The notes below the pieces were generated by a model. It worked only from the letters and a program-made list of their open reading frames with translations, was not told the DNA's origin and did not search any database. A DNA stretch of 7,520 nt from NCBI GenBank assembly GCA_947476855.1, contig CANJSR010000240.1, forward strand, positions 1 through 7,520. Direction: 5' to 3'. Positions 6,676 through 7,520 of the stretch are shown one piece after another (positions within the stretch are counted from its first letter, which is position 1; each line of letters starts with the position of its first letter). The DNA is from Acetobacteraceae bacterium (GTDB lineage: Bacteria; Pseudomonadota; Alphaproteobacteria; Acetobacterales; Acetobacteraceae). The position numbers and the translations under genes were made by a program.

Positions 6676-7032
6676 TCAGCGGGTCGGCGGGAGCGTGATG
6701 CCGATGACGCGCACGTCGTTGACCACCTGGTCCATGCGGACCTGCAAGGGCATCGCATCGCCCGTCGGGCTGGCCGCGTTCATGGCCGCGGCGTTCGGGA
6801 AAGCCGCGTTCATGGCTGCGGCGTTCGGAAAGGCCGCGTTCATGGCTGCGGCGTTCGGGAAGGCCGCGTTCATGGCTGCGGCGTTCGGAAAGGCCGCGTT
6901 CATGGCCGCGGCGTTTGGGAAAGCCGCGTTCATGGCTGCGGCGTTCGGGAAGGTGCCGGCGAAAGACGGGGTCGCACCGACCAGCAGCGCGGCACCCAGG
7001 GCGAACAGAGCGAAGGTCTTGATCATGGTCAT
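6676..7032 (-). CDS. Small secreted protein with six decapeptide repeats
   Basis: The 118-aa product has a clear Sec signal peptide (MTMIKTFALFALGAALLVGA, cleavage probably after TPSFA at residue 25). The mature chain is GT, then six identical copies of FPNAAAMNAA (residues 28-87), then a 31-residue tail ending RVIGITLPPTR. Each decapeptide can be seen as two pentads with Asn-Ala-Ala in common, FPNAA and AMNAA. There are no cysteines, so no disulfides. I know no named family for it; a surface, matrix or structural repeat peptide is a guess. The start at 7032 has AGGA 3 nt upstream. A second ATG at 7026 has the same AGGA 9 nt away and is equally likely; it would remove two residues. The gene lies 71 bp upstream of the desaturase-ADYC gene on the same strand, with a hairpin between them, so the two may share a promoter. 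Short length and the repeat make it easy to miss or to call in the wrong frame. Confidence 0.8.
   Translation of the reverse strand: MTMIKTFALFALGAALLVGATPSFAGTFPNAAAMNAAFPNAAAMNAAFPNAAAMNAAFPNAAAMNAAFPNAAAMNAAFPNAAAMNAASPTGDAMPLQVRMDQVVNDVRVIGITLPPTR
6772..6951 (-). repeat. Six tandem 30-bp coding repeats
   Basis: Exact 30-bp periodicity with six units and no spacers. The units differ from each other only at a few third codon positions (GCT/GCC, TTC/TTT, CCG/CCA, GCG/GCA), so all six encode FPNAAAMNAA. The array keeps several other frames open on both strands, which creates long spurious open frames around it. Confidence 0.95.
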
Positions 7033-7048
7033 GGTTCCTGGCGTTTCC

Positions 7049-7067
7049 GGAAGCCCCGTTGGCTTCC
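7049..7067 (-). promoter_or_regulatory. Hairpin in 5' leader of repeat-protein gene
   Basis: Ggaagcc (7049-7055) and ggcttcc (7061-7067) form a perfect 7-bp stem around a 5-nt loop. In the minus transcript it ends 16 nt before the ATG at 7032, just ahead of the AGGA ribosome-binding site. It could stabilise the mRNA 5' end or modulate initiation; no pairing with the ribosome-binding site itself is seen. Confidence 0.4.
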
Positions 7068-7155
7068 TTCGATGACCAGACCGTATTGGCTGATTGTTTC
7101 GCGATGGTGCCGCGGCGTGCCGCCCTCGGTTTCCATTGTAACAGGGGTGTCGCGT

Positions 7156-7171
7156 ATGCCGCCGGCGGCAT
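7156..7171. promoter_or_regulatory. 16-bp perfect palindrome, possible operator
   Basis: Atgccgccggcggcat is a perfect palindrome about 125 bp upstream of the repeat-protein start. Its length and position fit a dimeric regulator site, but GC-rich palindromes also arise by chance in such DNA. Confidence 0.25.
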
Positions 7172-7402
7172 TCATCCTTGGCGTGCCCGGTCAACGCCGG
7201 ACGACTGCCGCGCCATGGTCGTGATCGTCGTGCCATCGCACCGGCGGAGGACGACCGTGCCTGGTCGACGGCCCATCCGGTAACCCGTGGCGTGTTGCGT
7301 GCAACCCCCGGCCCCTGGCGGCACCCGAGCCGGCTTCGGGAGGCACCGGATCGAACGGCTATGGTGGCGTTGCGACGCTTCAGCCGAACCAAAGAGGACC
7401 CG

Positions 7403-7520
7403 ATGACCGACGACAGATTACCCCTGGCGGAGTTGCTGGCCAAAGCCGGCGACGGCGATTTCCTCCGCAGCGTGGCGGAGGCCGTGGTGCAGTTGCTGAT
7501 GGAGACCGATGTGGAAGGCC
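7403..7520 (+). CDS. IS256-family transposase, N-terminal part (cut by window edge)
   Basis: The first 39 residues (MTDDRLPLAELLAKAGDGDF, then LRSVAEAVVQLLMETDVEG) match the start of IS256-type (mutator-like) DDE transposases, which typically read ...LLxKAGxGDFLRxLAEAVLQxLMExDVEGLIGA. The ATG has AGAGGA just upstream with a 4-nt spacer. The catalytic DDE residues lie beyond the edge, so intactness cannot be judged. It is the only plus-strand gene here and implies a mobile element abutting the repeat-protein locus. Confidence 0.88.
   Translation, partial: MTDDRLPLAELLAKAGDGDFLRSVAEAVVQLLMETDVEG
7403..7520 (+). mobile_element. Left part of an IS256-family insertion sequence
   Basis: Inferred from the transposase start. 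The left terminal inverted repeat should lie within roughly 150 bp upstream of 7403, but it cannot be fixed without the right end. The interval given covers only the part that certainly belongs to the element. Confidence 0.7.

Larger units (their letters stand above)
7033..7402. other. 370-bp non-coding stretch between divergent genes
   Basis: This holds the upstream region of the repeat-protein gene and, on the right, the 5' end of an insertion element whose terminal repeat I could not place by eye. Visible elements are a hairpin at 7049-7067 and a 16-bp palindrome at 7156-7171. No convincing -35/-10 pair was found, and open frames here on either strand have no ribosome-binding site or recognisable protein. 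Confidence 0.6.

Noticed and set aside
6772..6951. CRISPR-like regular 30-bp repeats
   Set aside because: The units are directly adjacent with no spacers, lie inside a coding frame and differ only synonymously.
6605..7171. N-terminal extension of the desaturase-ADYC frame up to 7171
   Set aside because: This part reads the 30-bp repeats in another frame (RRSHERGL-like peptide), lacks a ribosome-binding site, and overlaps the signal-peptide gene whose frame is clearly the real one. The desaturase starts normally at 6604.

Overview
The window is high-GC DNA (roughly two thirds G+C in the genes). Its gene content and repeat type suggest an alphaproteobacterium, most likely Acetobacteraceae/Rhodospirillales. 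This assignment is an inference from protein style, from an 'alphaproteobacterial-type' palindromic intergenic repeat, and from an IS256-type transposase. No rRNA, tRNA or CRISPR array is visible. Every complete gene lies on the minus strand; the only plus-strand gene is a transposase cut by the right edge.

Layout, left to right. (1) 1-44: first codons of a minus-strand gene, probably an alpha-E protein, joined by an ATGA overlap to (2) 41-1519, a circularly permuted ATP-grasp protein. These are the core of a widespread but poorly understood peptide/amide-ligase-like cluster. (3) 1641-2672: a luciferase-like (LLM) flavin-dependent oxidoreductase. (4) 2788-2870: a perfect 31-bp inverted repeat of the kind scattered between genes in alphaproteobacteria. 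(5) 2903-4210: an NAD(P)-dependent oxidoreductase with a C-terminal SAF domain, function unknown. (6) 4211-4816: about 600 bp without a confident gene. It includes a lower-GC patch of about 50-52% G+C that may hold a decayed foreign (possibly phage) gene. (7) 4817-6604: a 595-aa protein joining a membrane sterol-desaturase/fatty-acid-hydroxylase domain to a Cys-rich ADYC domain through a signal-peptide-like hydrophobic segment. (8) 6676-7032: a small secreted protein whose mature part is six perfect copies of a decapeptide. (9) 7033-7402: about 370 bp of non-coding DNA with a 5'-UTR hairpin and a 16-bp palindrome. (10) 7403 to the edge: start of an IS256-family transposase.

The most interesting part is 4817-7032. 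A secreted FPNAAAMNAA-repeat protein sits 71 bp upstream of a membrane enzyme fused to a probable periplasmic ADYC domain, and a hairpin between the two genes could uncouple their expression. ADYC domains have no assigned function that I know of. The pairing with a lipid-modifying-type membrane enzyme and a repeat peptide is a reasonable candidate for an undescribed envelope system, but its function cannot be read from the sequence.
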